From a virus: 44,161 bases of DNA. The stretch's first letter is position 1, and each line of letters opens with the position of its first letter. The notes beneath the pieces were generated by a model. That model was given only the letters and a program-made list of their open reading frames with translations, did no database searches and was not told where the DNA came from. The position numbers were made by a program, and so were the translations under genes. The stretch is taken from the IMG/VR virus record IMGVR_UViG_3300021197_000255, positions 1 to 44,161 of that record. The stretch is one strand, 5' to 3'. Below, piece by piece: positions 13,697 through 21,806 of the stretch.

Positions 13697-13803
13697 AGGT
13701 CGGTTGGGTGCACCGTGAAGCATGACCCGTCGCCTCCTTCGGGAACCTTAAAGAGCGACAGTAAGAAGTTGGTAACTTATTATTTTATAACTATGGAGTT
13801 CGT
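13697..13803 (+). other. structured leader of the DUF932 gene
   Basis: Between the hairpin and the gene, the leader can form GTCGC/GCGAC around a TCC-TTCG-GGA hairpin (about 13729-13758), and it carries the self-complementary GGTGCACC just upstream. A nine-codon frame begins at ATG 13722 within it. I do not recognise a riboswitch class. Confidence 0.45.
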
Positions 13804-14748
13804 ATGAATACAGTAGTATCAATGTTCGGCAACCGATCAGCACTTGACACCCTAAGAAATGATGGGTATGGCGGTGCTGATTTTGAAGTGGCTTCTTCAC
13901 CAGTACTTTATAAGACTAATGATTTCGGACACCATGTACTGAGCGGTAAGCGAGTTTACTTTCGAGAAGATACTGGTGATGCTTTAGCAATCCACGGCGA
14001 GCGGTACAAGCCTGTGTCTCACAAAGAAATGATTGATACTGCTCGCAATGTACTAGAGCGTAGCGAGTTAAACCTTGATGGCATCAAAGAAAGAATTGAA
14101 GTTGGCGACAACGGCTCAGTTTGTTTTGTTCGGCACTTGCTGCCCAACCATGAGATACAAACTCCTGATGGTGACACGGCACAAATGACTATGTTGCACA
14201 TCAATTCTTTTAACTCAGTGTGGCCTTACCAAGCCAGTGCTGGAGCGCATCAATCAGCCTGTACTAATCATCAAGTATTTGTTACTGGTGCTGCCACAAT
14301 CTACAAGGCTCGACATACTCAGAAGTTAAATGTAGATCATGGCGCTAGACAGTTGAATGGTATTATCGGGATGCTGGATAAGCAGAATGAGATATGGGCT
14401 GAGTGGGCTAATAAAGAAGTTAAGGATACAATTGCTTTCATCCACATTGCAGAGGCTGCGGGTTCTAAGTTTGCAATAGGTAAAGTTTCTGAAGGTGAGC
14501 GAGTGTATGATATTATGAATATGCCTACTGCCTACAACAACAGCAGTTTAGTTTACATGTGGGATAAATATACAACACATTACCGCCGCAACATGGGTAA
14601 CAATCATTGGGCTTTGTACAATACATTAACTGATTGGTCTAGCCATCATCGCGGTAGCCGTAAGAACTCTGTAGACTTTCCAGTTGCTCAAGTTAAAAAG
14701 TCTGAGCGGGTGCAGAAAGTAATTAGTTCTTTCCCGCTCGCTGCATAG
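13804..14748 (+). CDS. DUF932 family protein, 314 aa
   Basis: The protein MNTVVSMFGNRSALDTLRND carries the DUF932 hallmarks: AIHGERYKPVSHKEMIDTAR, VCFVRHLLPNH, MLHINSFNSVWPYQASAGAH and SACTNHQVF, then a helical C-half ending in SERVQKVISSFPLAA. The family is widespread in phages and plasmids with no established biochemical role. Here it has its own consensus promoter and structured leader with GGAG upstream of the ATG, suggesting strong early expression. Confidence 0.85.
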   Translation: MNTVVSMFGNRSALDTLRNDGYGGADFEVASSPVLYKTNDFGHHVLSGKRVYFREDTGDALAIHGERYKPVSHKEMIDTARNVLERSELNLDGIKERIEVGDNGSVCFVRHLLPNHEIQTPDGDTAQMTMLHINSFNSVWPYQASAGAHQSACTNHQVFVTGAATIYKARHTQKLNVDHGARQLNGIIGMLDKQNEIWAEWANKEVKDTIAFIHIAEAAGSKFAIGKVSEGERVYDIMNMPTAYNNSSLVYMWDKYTTHYRRNMGNNHWALYNTLTDWSSHHRGSRKNSVDFPVAQVKKSERVQKVISSFPLAA

Positions 14749-14834
14749 TTTTCCTTGCCACCTGAGTAAGTGGATAAACTTCTCAATCCCTGAGCATGGT
14801 GTAAAACTGCTCGCTTTTAACTTGGAGATTAGTA

Positions 14835-14975
14835 ATGGATGACGTTAGCAATTTTATTAATTACACTATTGCATGGAGCGACAGAAAACAGTCTTATGTT
14901 TTGGTCGTAGATCCTGATGAGTTTGAAAGACTGTTACGCCAGCTAGTAAATGGGGAGAATGAAAATGAAAACTAG
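14835..14975 (+). CDS. small acidic protein, 46 aa
   Basis: ATG 14835, preceded by TTGGAG, gives MDDVSNFINYTIAWSDRKQS and ends ENENEN. It lies 86 bases after the DUF932 gene; those bases hold only weak stem-loops. Its end overlaps the next gene. The function is unknown, and its support is the ribosome site and fit into the operon. Confidence 0.55.
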   Translation: MDDVSNFINYTIAWSDRKQSYVLVVDPDEFERLLRQLVNGENENEN

Positions 14976-15195
14976 AATCCATGTTAATCAACACAATATT
15001 AAATCAAATAGTAAAGGTGCTAAGCTGCCTGTGATTTCTGTCAAAGACTACAAACAAAATAGAAAAGCTAATCATGCTGCTGTAGTAGATGATGATGGCA
15101 AGGCGTTAGTAAAAGTAATTTATTCACCAGACAACCCACTACCTTGTGGCGCTAAAGTTTGGATTGAAACTGATCTTGAGGTAATAACAATATGA
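14965..15195 (+). CDS. hypothetical protein, 76 aa
   Basis: Three in-frame ATGs occur (14950, 14959, 14965). GGGGAG at 14952-14957 favours 14965. The basic N-half (MKTRIHVNQHNIKSNSKGAK) is followed by beta-like VVDDDGKALVKVIYS and LPCGAKVWIETDLEVITI. It may be a small nucleic-acid-binding protein. It overlaps the next micro-gene by four bases. Confidence 0.65.
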   Translation: MKTRIHVNQHNIKSNSKGAKLPVISVKDYKQNRKANHAAVVDDDGKALVKVIYSPDNPLPCGAKVWIETDLEVITI

Positions 15196-15326
15196 CGCAA
15201 GATAATTTAATTAAATGTGCTAACTGTAAAAAACTTTCTCCACCTTTAGAGATGGTGCATGTTTGGCTCAGGACTTTGTGCGGAAAGTGTGCCAGTAGAA
15301 AATTACTTGGAGTTAAAGCAAGATGA
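15192..15326 (+). CDS. zinc-ribbon micro-protein, 44 aa
   Basis: ATG 15192 to TGA 15326 encodes MTQDNLIKCANCKKLSPPLE with CANC and, later, CGKCASRK, again a four-cysteine ribbon as in the 41-residue protein at 12691. It overlaps both neighbours with ATGA-type junctions. The two are probably related small metal-binding early proteins. Confidence 0.65.
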   Translation: MTQDNLIKCANCKKLSPPLEMVHVWLRTLCGKCASRKLLGVKAR

Positions 15327-15505
15327 AAAATATAATTGATGTGTCGAACCACATACTAAAATACTCCCAAGTATATCTATGTGAAACTGAGTGTACCGAT
15401 TTAGTTCGTGAAGAAGCACTTCAATTATGCTTGAAACACGGTGAAGAATTTGTAATTACTTTTATAGAAACCTACTTAGATACAATAGTTGAGGAGATGA
15501 CATGA
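15323..15505 (+). CDS. hypothetical helical protein, 60 aa
   Basis: The product MKNIIDVSNHILKYSQVYLC has three cysteines (YLCETEC, ALQLCLKHG) and an acidic helical C-half. It overlaps its neighbours by four bases on each side in a run of tiny early genes. No family is recognised. Confidence 0.6.
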   Translation: MKNIIDVSNHILKYSQVYLCETECTDLVREEALQLCLKHGEEFVITFIETYLDTIVEEMT

Positions 15506-15729
15506 GTGCAGTAGATGTTAGGGCAGAGTTTTTATCTGATATAGATGATTGGTTTTGTCAACTATTTGCAACCCGCATAATGGCACCACTACCTAAAAAC
15601 TCTAGAGTAAAACAAAAGTTTATTCACTTTGTTGAAGATAGATGTAGCGAGGTAGGTTGCTGGAAACTTGGCGATGAAACTTTAGGCGAGTTATTTTCAG
15701 AATTTTTAGATGACTTGGCGAACTGGTAA
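15502..15729 (+). CDS. hypothetical acidic protein, 75 aa
   Basis: Coupled by ATGA to the previous gene. MSAVDVRAEFLSDIDDWFCQ is acidic and aromatic, with CSEVGCWKLGDETLGELFSE near the end. No membrane segment or known motif. Strong negative charge is typical of small phage inhibitors of host DNA-binding enzymes, but that is only a possibility. Confidence 0.6.
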   Translation: MSAVDVRAEFLSDIDDWFCQLFATRIMAPLPKNSRVKQKFIHFVEDRCSEVGCWKLGDETLGELFSEFLDDLANW

Positions 15730-16025
15730 TGCATATTAAAACTATGTTGAAGATGAAAGATTTATTCTTGAATCCTAAACGGAGCGATTGCTTTGTAACT
15801 TGGATGTTTTTAGATGGCTGGCGACTCTGCGAAGTAACTATAGGCAGTAAGAAAGCAGTACTAAAACCCCTTGCTGGAGGCAGGAAAAAAACTTTAACTA
15901 TCAGACAGATAAAGGAGGAACTTAAATCTACTTATTGGTATGCTGCTCGTCAGGATGCCAGTGCAAAAGCCCAAGCGGAGGGAAAGAAAAAAAGAAAAGC
16001 TAATTGGGAACGCGATTACGCTTGA
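15729..16025 (+). CDS. hypothetical basic protein, 98 aa
   Basis: MHIKTMLKMKDLFLNPKRSD begins the protein; WMFLDGWRLCEVTIGSKKAV is beta-like; the end KAQAEGKKKRKANWERDYA is strongly basic. It shares the A of TAATG with the previous gene. Its stop overlaps the -35 of the SSB promoter. It may bind nucleic acid. Confidence 0.65.
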   Translation: MHIKTMLKMKDLFLNPKRSDCFVTWMFLDGWRLCEVTIGSKKAVLKPLAGGRKKTLTIRQIKEELKSTYWYAARQDASAKAQAEGKKKRKANWERDYA

Positions 16026-16049
16026 CTTTCTTTTTAAAATCCGTATAAT
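16022..16049 (+). promoter_or_regulatory. sigma70-like promoter for the SSB gene
   Basis: TTGACT (16022-16027), a 16-base spacer and TATAAT (16044-16049) precede TTGGAG and the SSB ATG at 16081. Eleven of twelve hexamer bases match the consensus. Confidence 0.75.
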
Positions 16050-16080
16050 CACGTAACGATAATTTATTGGAGAAATTTTT

Positions 16081-16506
16081 ATGGCAGTATTAGAAGGCAC
16101 CGCTTATTGGGCAGCAGTAACTACACCCAATACAACCTTTGACCCTGTGTATACAGTAAACTTAGTTGTGGATAATGAGACTGCATCTGGATTTGAAGAT
16201 CGTGGTTTCAAGGTTAAGCAAATGGATGAAGGCCCTGCAATCATAATTAAACGTAAGGTGAACGGGCCTAATGGTATGATTCGCAAAGCACCTATCCTTA
16301 TGGATCGTATGAAGAAGGAGGTTGACGTTGCGGTTGGTAACGGCTCTCGCGTTAAGGTGCAGTACAAAGAATGGGAGTCGGTCTGGAACGGCAAGACCTT
16401 TAAGGGTCTGGACTTTGTCAAGATGCAGATTCTAGATCTTGTGCAGTACGATAACGGTGAAGCCGATGAGTTTGAAGTTGAAGGTGAGGAGGAAGCTGAA
16501 CTATGA
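16081..16506 (+). CDS. ssb: single-stranded DNA-binding protein, 141 aa
   Basis: An OB-like protein (MAVLEGTAYWAAVTTPNTTF; YTVNLVVDNETASGF; SRVKVQYKEWESVWNGKTFK) ending in a very acidic tail DEFEVEGEEEAEL, as in phage SSBs that contact polymerase and helicase through that tail. It coats single-stranded DNA during replication and recombination. It has its own promoter and ribosome site and a terminator two genes later, so it can be made in excess over the replisome enzymes. Resemblance is to marine podovirus SSBs; the fold assignment is by eye. Confidence 0.8.
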   Translation: MAVLEGTAYWAAVTTPNTTFDPVYTVNLVVDNETASGFEDRGFKVKQMDEGPAIIIKRKVNGPNGMIRKAPILMDRMKKEVDVAVGNGSRVKVQYKEWESVWNGKTFKGLDFVKMQILDLVQYDNGEADEFEVEGEEEAEL

Positions 16507-16742
16507 GTGAGCAACAAGGTTGGACATACACTTCTGAAGCTGGAACCTACACTGTAGATAGGTTTACAGATGAAGGTAAGAGTGCTTTTGTTTTAATTAT
16601 AGAAACAGATAAAGAAATACAGCAAACTAAAAAGACCTTAGCTAAATTAGAAATGGCTGCTCAAGGTTTCAATGCAGTAGTGCTTGAACAACTGACAGAA
16701 GATATGCTGGTCGAAGAGGAGGCGGCTCAAGAAACAGAATAA
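16503..16742 (+). CDS. small acidic protein in the SSB operon, 79 aa
   Basis: Overlaps the SSB stop (ATGA). MSEQQGWTYTSEAGTYTVDR is followed by FVLIIETDKEIQQTKKTLAK and an acidic end VEEEAAQETE. It may be an SSB partner or regulator because the two genes form a two-gene unit between a promoter and a terminator. No family is recognised. Confidence 0.7.
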   Translation: MSEQQGWTYTSEAGTYTVDRFTDEGKSAFVLIIETDKEIQQTKKTLAKLEMAAQGFNAVVLEQLTEDMLVEEEAAQETE

Positions 16743-16749
16743 ACTTTAT

Positions 16750-16772
16750 GGGGGTCACACGACCCCCTTTTT
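16750..16772 (+). terminator. rho-independent terminator before the helicase gene
   Basis: GGGGGTC-ACAC-GACCCCC is a perfect 7-bp stem with TTTTT directly after it. It ends only 12 bases before the helicase start and shares its leader, so it should reduce transcription from the SSB unit into the replisome genes. Confidence 0.9.
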
Positions 16773-16784
16773 CTGGAGAACTAT

Positions 16785-18431
16785 ATGGCCTTTGTAAAGT
16801 ATCACTTGCCCTGCCCAAACTGCGGAGGAAGTGACCCAGTATCTGTAGATCAAGATGGTCACGGTTACTGTTTTAGTTGTAATACTTTTTTGCGAGACTA
16901 TGATAAAGGAGAAACTACTATTCCAGATATTAAAACCTATCAACGGAATGCTAACATGGGCAGCGATGAAGGAACTTTCCAAGCACTAGATGATAGACGT
17001 ATCTCTTTGGATACAGCTAAAAAGTACGGTGTAAAGTCTAGCCCTAACACACACTACTATCCTTATTATATTTCTAATGAGATGGTATCTACAAAGATTC
17101 GCTATTGTAAAGACAAAGACTTTTCTTGGCGCGGGTCTGCAAAAGGAGTAATGTTATTCGGACAACAAGCCTTCCAATCAGGCGGTAAGTTTGTCACATT
17201 AGTTGAAGGCGAGTGCGATGCGATGGCAGCTTATGAGTTGCTAGGGTCAAAGTGGCCTGTAGTGTCAGTAAAGAATGGCGCTAGTGGTGCAGTAAAAGAT
17301 GTCAAAGAAAACTTAGAGTTTTTAGAATCTTTTGATTGTGTGGTTATAAACTTTGATAATGATAAGGTAGGTAAAAGTGCAGCGAAGCAAGTCGCAAGGG
17401 TACTACGCCCCGGCAAAGCAAAGATCCTCTTCTTACCAGAAGAGTTTAAAGATGCCAACGATATGCTCAAGCAGGGCAGAAACAAGTCGTATGTCACAGC
17501 ATGGTGGGCAGCTAAAAGCTACACGCCTTCTGGTATTATTAACGTATCTGACATGGGGGATGACTATTTTAATCGTCCTACAGTAGCATCTGTTCCCTAC
17601 CCTTGGAACGGTTTAAATAAAAAGCTTTACGGTATGAGACAAGGTGAGCTTGTCACTCTTACTGGCGGCACAGGACTAGGTAAGTCTTCTATTACTAGAG
17701 AGATAGAACATTGGCTAATTAAAAATACAAAAGATCGTGTTGGTATTTTGGCTCTTGAAGAAAACAAAAACCGCACTGTGGATGGCATTGTTTCTATTGA
17801 GGCTAATGCTAAGCTGTACATTAATCAGATTAGAGAAGAGTTCCCTGAAGAAGAATGGAGAGCGCACTATAATAGTTTGTTTGCGGGTGAATCTAAAGAT
17901 AGACTATGGATCTACTCACACTTAGGGCAGCATGACATAGAAGAAATATTTTCTAAGATACGCTACCTGACAATCGGATGCGACTGTAAGTGGGTGATTG
18001 TTGATCACTTACATATGCTAGTATCTTCTATGGTTGACGGTGATGAGCGTAGGTCAATAGATAGTATTATGACTCGTCTTAGATCTATGGTTGAAGAGAC
18101 AGGGGCGGGGATGATTCTTGTATCTCATTTGCGTAGGGTAGAGGGTAACAAGGGACATGAGCAGGGGGTTACAGTAGGACTATCACACCTTCGCGGTAGT
18201 CAATCTATTGCACAACTAAGCGATTGTGTTATTGCCTTAGAGCGCAACCAACAAAGTGATGATCCTGAAGAGGCCAACACTACACACCTTAGAGTATTAA
18301 AATCACGGTACACTGGTGACGTTGGCATGGCTTCTCATTTAGTGTACGATAACGAAACTGGTAGATTAAGTGAGCGGTTTGATGAGGAGCCTGATGAGTT
18401 CTACGATGAATCTGATGGGATACCTTTCTAA
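16785..18431 (+). CDS. DNA primase-helicase, T7 gp4-like, 548 aa
   Basis: A bifunctional replication protein. Cys10, Cys13, Cys29 and Cys32 form the primase zinc ribbon. A Toprim region has Glu141 in LVEGECDAMAA and the acidic NFDNDK near 189-194. The RecA-like helicase has Walker A GGTGLGKSS at 294-302, EENKNRTVDGI after it, and Walker B WVIVDHLHML. The C-terminus is acidic (EEPDEFYDESDGIPF), as in T7 gp4, where it contacts the polymerase. GGAG stands upstream of ATG. Its stop codon overlaps the polymerase start. Confidence 0.95.
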   Translation: MAFVKYHLPCPNCGGSDPVSVDQDGHGYCFSCNTFLRDYDKGETTIPDIKTYQRNANMGSDEGTFQALDDRRISLDTAKKYGVKSSPNTHYYPYYISNEMVSTKIRYCKDKDFSWRGSAKGVMLFGQQAFQSGGKFVTLVEGECDAMAAYELLGSKWPVVSVKNGASGAVKDVKENLEFLESFDCVVINFDNDKVGKSAAKQVARVLRPGKAKILFLPEEFKDANDMLKQGRNKSYVTAWWAAKSYTPSGIINVSDMGDDYFNRPTVASVPYPWNGLNKKLYGMRQGELVTLTGGTGLGKSSITREIEHWLIKNTKDRVGILALEENKNRTVDGIVSIEANAKLYINQIREEFPEEEWRAHYNSLFAGESKDRLWIYSHLGQHDIEEIFSKIRYLTIGCDCKWVIVDHLHMLVSSMVDGDERRSIDSIMTRLRSMVEETGAGMILVSHLRRVEGNKGHEQGVTVGLSHLRGSQSIAQLSDCVIALERNQQSDDPEEANTTHLRVLKSRYTGDVGMASHLVYDNETGRLSERFDEEPDEFYDESDGIPF

Positions 18432-20179
18432 TGCAGTTAGTATTTGATATAGAAACAGACGGTGTAGAAGCTACAAAGGTCTGGTGTATTGTAGCTTATG
18501 ACATTGACACAGAAAAAGTATATTCCTTTGCGCCCGATGAGCTTGATGCTGGAGTTGAACTACTAACTAAAGCAGATAAACTTGTAGGCCATAACATTGT
18601 AAACTTTGATGTGCCGCTTGTTAAAAAGTTTTTTAATGTAGACTTAACTGAAACTGCAACATTAATAGATACATTAATTTTATCAAGACTGTTTAATCCT
18701 ACTAGAGAGGGCGGTCACGCTCTTGCTGGTTGGGGTTATAGACTAGGACATCCTAAAGGAGAGTTCAAAGATTTCTTAGGCGGATACAGCCAAGAAATGT
18801 TAGACTATTGTATAAACGATGTGCTTGTTAACGCTAAAGTTCTTGAACATCTTAAAAGAGAAAGCAAAGGTTTCTCTGCTCAGTCGGTTGAAATAGAACA
18901 CAAGATTGCTAAGTTGGTAGATGATCAGCGCAAGCATGGATTCTTTTTAGATATGAAAACTACAACGCTGTTACAGGCTGAGTTAGAAGAAGAATTAAAT
19001 GCTGTTATGGCTGAAGTCCGTAAAGAGTTTAAGCCTAAAAGAGAAGTGTATACACTTAGAATAGCTTATAATGCTGATGGCGCAGTGTCTAAGTTCGCTA
19101 CTTGTAGAGAGTTAAAGAAACGTGTACGTCTTGATGACGATGAGTATGATCAAATTAGCGAGCATAAAAAAATAAAAAGAATTATACGAACTGACTTTAA
19201 CTTAGGCTCTCGTCCCCAAATAGCAGCATATCTTCAAGACTTTGGCTGGAAGCCTAAAAAGTTTACACCTACTGGTCAACCAGTTGTGGATGAAGGTACT
19301 CTTAAAAAGATTAAAAACATACCACAAGCTCAGTTGATTGCAAGATACCTTATGCTACAGAAACGATTAGGAATGGTCGCTTCGTGGTTAGAAGAAGTAG
19401 AAGATGATAGCAGAGTACACGGCTATGTTAATCATAACGGTGCAGTCACAGGCAGGATGACACATAGACAACCTAATACTGCTCAAATTGTCAGCAGTAA
19501 TTCAGAGTACGGTAAAGAATGTAGAACATGCTGGACTGTACCTGAAGGTAAGAGGTTGGTAGGTATAGATGCTTCTGGCTTAGAACTTAGAATGTTGGCG
19601 CATTACTTAGACGATGAGGAGTACACAAATGAAATCATTAACGGAGACATCCACTCTCATAACCAAAGAATTGCGGGACTTGAATCAAGAAGTCAGGGAA
19701 AGACTTTCATCTATGCGCTACTCTATGGAGCCGGAGACATTAAACTTGGCACAGTGGCTGGTGGAGGCCGAGACACTGGTGCAAAACTTAGAAAATTATT
19801 CTTTGATAATCTCCCAGCATTTAAAGCTCTTAAAGATAGAGTTGGAAGAGCGTCTAAAAAAGGATACATAAAAGGTTTAGATGGACGCAAGTTAATTGTT
19901 CGTAGTCAACACGCCGCCCTGAATACTTTGTTGCAGAGTGCTGGTGCAATTGTAATGAAAAGGGCGCTGATACTTTTTACAGAGTACACTAAACATTTAG
20001 ATGCTCATGTCGTGGCTAATGTTCACGATGAGTGGCAGGTAGAAAGCGCAGCGGATGTTGCGGAAGAAGTAGGTAAGATGGGTGTCAAAGCTATTAAAGA
20101 TGCTGGCCTGTCATTTAATTTAGCTTGTCCTTTGGATGGCGAATACAAAATAGGAGACAACTGGTATGACACTCACTAA
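18431..20179 (+). CDS. polA: family A DNA polymerase, 582 aa
   Basis: The N-terminus MQLVFDIETDG has the exonuclease I Asp and Glu, and DYCINDVLVNAKVLEHL carries exonuclease III, so a proofreading domain is present. Polymerase motif A is GIDASGLELRMLAHY, motif B is RSQGKTFIYALLYGAG and motif C is VHDEWQ. The residue matching E. coli position 762 is Tyr, as in T7. At 582 residues it is shorter than T7 gp5 (704). It is coupled by TAATG to the helicase gene and is the replicative enzyme. Confidence 0.95.
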   Translation: MQLVFDIETDGVEATKVWCIVAYDIDTEKVYSFAPDELDAGVELLTKADKLVGHNIVNFDVPLVKKFFNVDLTETATLIDTLILSRLFNPTREGGHALAGWGYRLGHPKGEFKDFLGGYSQEMLDYCINDVLVNAKVLEHLKRESKGFSAQSVEIEHKIAKLVDDQRKHGFFLDMKTTTLLQAELEEELNAVMAEVRKEFKPKREVYTLRIAYNADGAVSKFATCRELKKRVRLDDDEYDQISEHKKIKRIIRTDFNLGSRPQIAAYLQDFGWKPKKFTPTGQPVVDEGTLKKIKNIPQAQLIARYLMLQKRLGMVASWLEEVEDDSRVHGYVNHNGAVTGRMTHRQPNTAQIVSSNSEYGKECRTCWTVPEGKRLVGIDASGLELRMLAHYLDDEEYTNEIINGDIHSHNQRIAGLESRSQGKTFIYALLYGAGDIKLGTVAGGGRDTGAKLRKLFFDNLPAFKALKDRVGRASKKGYIKGLDGRKLIVRSQHAALNTLLQSAGAIVMKRALILFTEYTKHLDAHVVANVHDEWQVESAADVAEEVGKMGVKAIKDAGLSFNLACPLDGEYKIGDNWYDTH

Positions 20180-20669
20180 GAAATGTATTGAGTGCGAAGC
20201 TGTTTTAACTGAAGATAATTGGTATCCTTCTTTTGTAGGAAAGAAACATTATAAATGTAAGTCTTGCTATGATGAAAGACGCATCCTTAATAGGTATAAA
20301 AAAAGATATGGAAGTTTAAATAAAGCTATAGCAAGGCTAATTTATGTATCTACTAAGAAGAAATATGATGCTGTTAGAGAAGGTCAAATATATATTATAC
20401 GTAACCCTGCTTTCCCTAGCTGGTGTAAGGTAGGCATGGCTGTTGATGCAGAAGACAGGCTGAAGCAGTACCAAACATCCTCACCGTACAGGGACTACGC
20501 TCTTGTTGCGGCATGGGATGTTGAGGACAGAAGAGAAGCTGAAAAGCAAGCCCATGCTTTGATGGAGCAGCACTATGAGCGCCGTGGTGAGTGGTTTGTT
20601 TGTGATTCTAGTTTGTCTGTAGCTAAACTAAATAACTTATTTGAGGAAAAACAGCTTGAACTCTTCTAA
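20166..20669 (+). CDS. GIY-YIG nuclease-type protein with zinc motif, 167 aa
   Basis: An N-terminal C4 cluster (CIEC ... CKSC, residues about 8-37) is followed by a basic helix and a GIY-YIG/T5orf172-like domain: GQIYIIRNPAFPSWCKVGMA, DRLKQYQTSSPYRDY and YERRGEWFVC. The order Y-I-x(n)-KVG-x(n)-R-x(n)-E-x(n)-W-F is that of the family. It could be a homing-type or recombination nuclease. It overlaps both the polymerase and exonuclease genes by about 14 bases, so it is integrated into the operon rather than a recent insertion. Confidence 0.8.
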   Translation: MTLTKKCIECEAVLTEDNWYPSFVGKKHYKCKSCYDERRILNRYKKRYGSLNKAIARLIYVSTKKKYDAVREGQIYIIRNPAFPSWCKVGMAVDAEDRLKQYQTSSPYRDYALVAAWDVEDRREAEKQAHALMEQHYERRGEWFVCDSSLSVAKLNNLFEEKQLELF

Positions 20670-21513
20670 ATCTTTAAACACTTTAGTAGAAGATATCTAC
20701 ACTAAAATTGAAAAATTATCTAAAGGAGAAGACATTCAAATATCTGCCGAACTTGTGGATGAGTTTGGTGAGAGCATGAAAGATGCTTTACTTCACTGGG
20801 CTACGCCAAGGACACAGAGTAAAGGGCTGCGTATGAGCAACATAGGAAAGCCCTCTAGACAACTTTGGTATGATATTAAAGAAAATAGTCCCGACTCTAG
20901 TATAGACGCGCCTACTCAAATTAAATTTTTGTATGGTCATCTGCTAGAAGAACTACTACTTTTCTTTGTGCGGCTCTCAGGACACGCTGTTAGCGATGAG
21001 CAAAAAGAAGTAACTGTTAATGGTATAAAAGGTCATATGGACTGTAAAATAGATGGGCAAGTTGTAGATATTAAAACAGCTTCCAGCTATGCTTTCCGAA
21101 AGTTTTCAGAAGGTACGCTTGCAGATCAAGATGACTTTGGATATTTGTCACAACTAGCAGGGTATGAAGAAGCTGAAGGTACAGATGGCGGCGGCTTTCT
21201 GGTGATAAACAAAGAGTCAGGAGCTTTGTGCCTATATCAGCCCGATGATATGGATAAGCCTAATGTAAAAGAAAGAATTAAATATCTTAAGTCTTCTATA
21301 AAGCTTGCAAATCCTCCTGAAAGATGCTATAATCCTATACCGGAAGGTGCTAAAGGTAATGAAAAGTTACCCCGTCCCTGCACCTACTGTCCCCATAAAT
21401 TTAAATGCTATGCTGACGCTAATGATGGCGAAGGACTTAGAACTTTTAAGTATTCTAAGGGGCTTATGTATTTAACAAAAGTAGTAGTTGAACCTAGAGT
21501 AGAAGAGATATGA
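20656..21513 (+). CDS. PD-(D/E)XK exonuclease, RecB/Cas4-like, 285 aa
   Basis: The start chosen is TTG 20656 (GAGG nine bases upstream), which gives the common opening LNSSKSLNTLVEDIY; TTG 20641 is an alternative. Catalytic residues appear as Glu in HLLEELL, Asp in GHMDCKI and D-x-K in VVDIKTAS. The C-terminus has CTYCPHKFKC, part of an iron-sulfur-type cysteine set, but the N-terminal cysteine of Cas4-type proteins (usually near SN-GKP) is replaced (GKPSRQLWY). It probably degrades host DNA and makes ends for recombination. Confidence 0.85.
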   Translation: MNSSKSLNTLVEDIYTKIEKLSKGEDIQISAELVDEFGESMKDALLHWATPRTQSKGLRMSNIGKPSRQLWYDIKENSPDSSIDAPTQIKFLYGHLLEELLLFFVRLSGHAVSDEQKEVTVNGIKGHMDCKIDGQVVDIKTASSYAFRKFSEGTLADQDDFGYLSQLAGYEEAEGTDGGGFLVINKESGALCLYQPDDMDKPNVKERIKYLKSSIKLANPPERCYNPIPEGAKGNEKLPRPCTYCPHKFKCYADANDGEGLRTFKYSKGLMYLTKVVVEPRVEEI

Positions 21514-21806
21514 ACAGCAAGACATTAAAAAAAATAAGAAAGAAAAGCACGGACATATTGTGCGGCTGGGTGCAGTCTCTTGTATCTGATAAAGAAAAAA
21601 GTAAAATAAACGCAACCAACGTAGAAACTTTTTTAGCCGAGCAAGAATATATATACAAGCGAAAGACACTATACCTTAGTGTGTACAGTAAAAAGTGGGT
21701 AGTGTCCATACTTAAAAAAATGGTAGCTGATGGGCATGACATAAATGAAATAAATTATGAGTACTTTAATTCAAACTATCTAAGGTATCTTAGTGGCAAG
21801 AGTTAA
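21510..21806 (+). CDS. hypothetical basic protein, 98 aa
   Basis: Starts MNSKTLKKIRKKSTDILCGW with a lysine-rich opening, then FLAEQEYIYKRKTLYLSVYS and a mixed-charge C-half. It overlaps the exonuclease stop by four bases and the endonuclease start by 14. No family is recognised. It lies between two nucleases and may be a partner of either. Confidence 0.65.
   Translation: MNSKTLKKIRKKSTDILCGWVQSLVSDKEKSKINATNVETFLAEQEYIYKRKTLYLSVYSKKWVVSILKKMVADGHDINEINYEYFNSNYLRYLSGKS

Noticed and set aside
13697-13803. tRNA or cobalamin/SAM riboswitch in the DUF932 leader
   Set aside because: No cloverleaf with T-arm consensus and none of the conserved core words of those riboswitches could be found.
20166-20669. 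Free-standing homing endonuclease inserted recently
   Set aside because: The gene overlaps both neighbours by about 14 bases and shares their base composition, so it is part of the operon.
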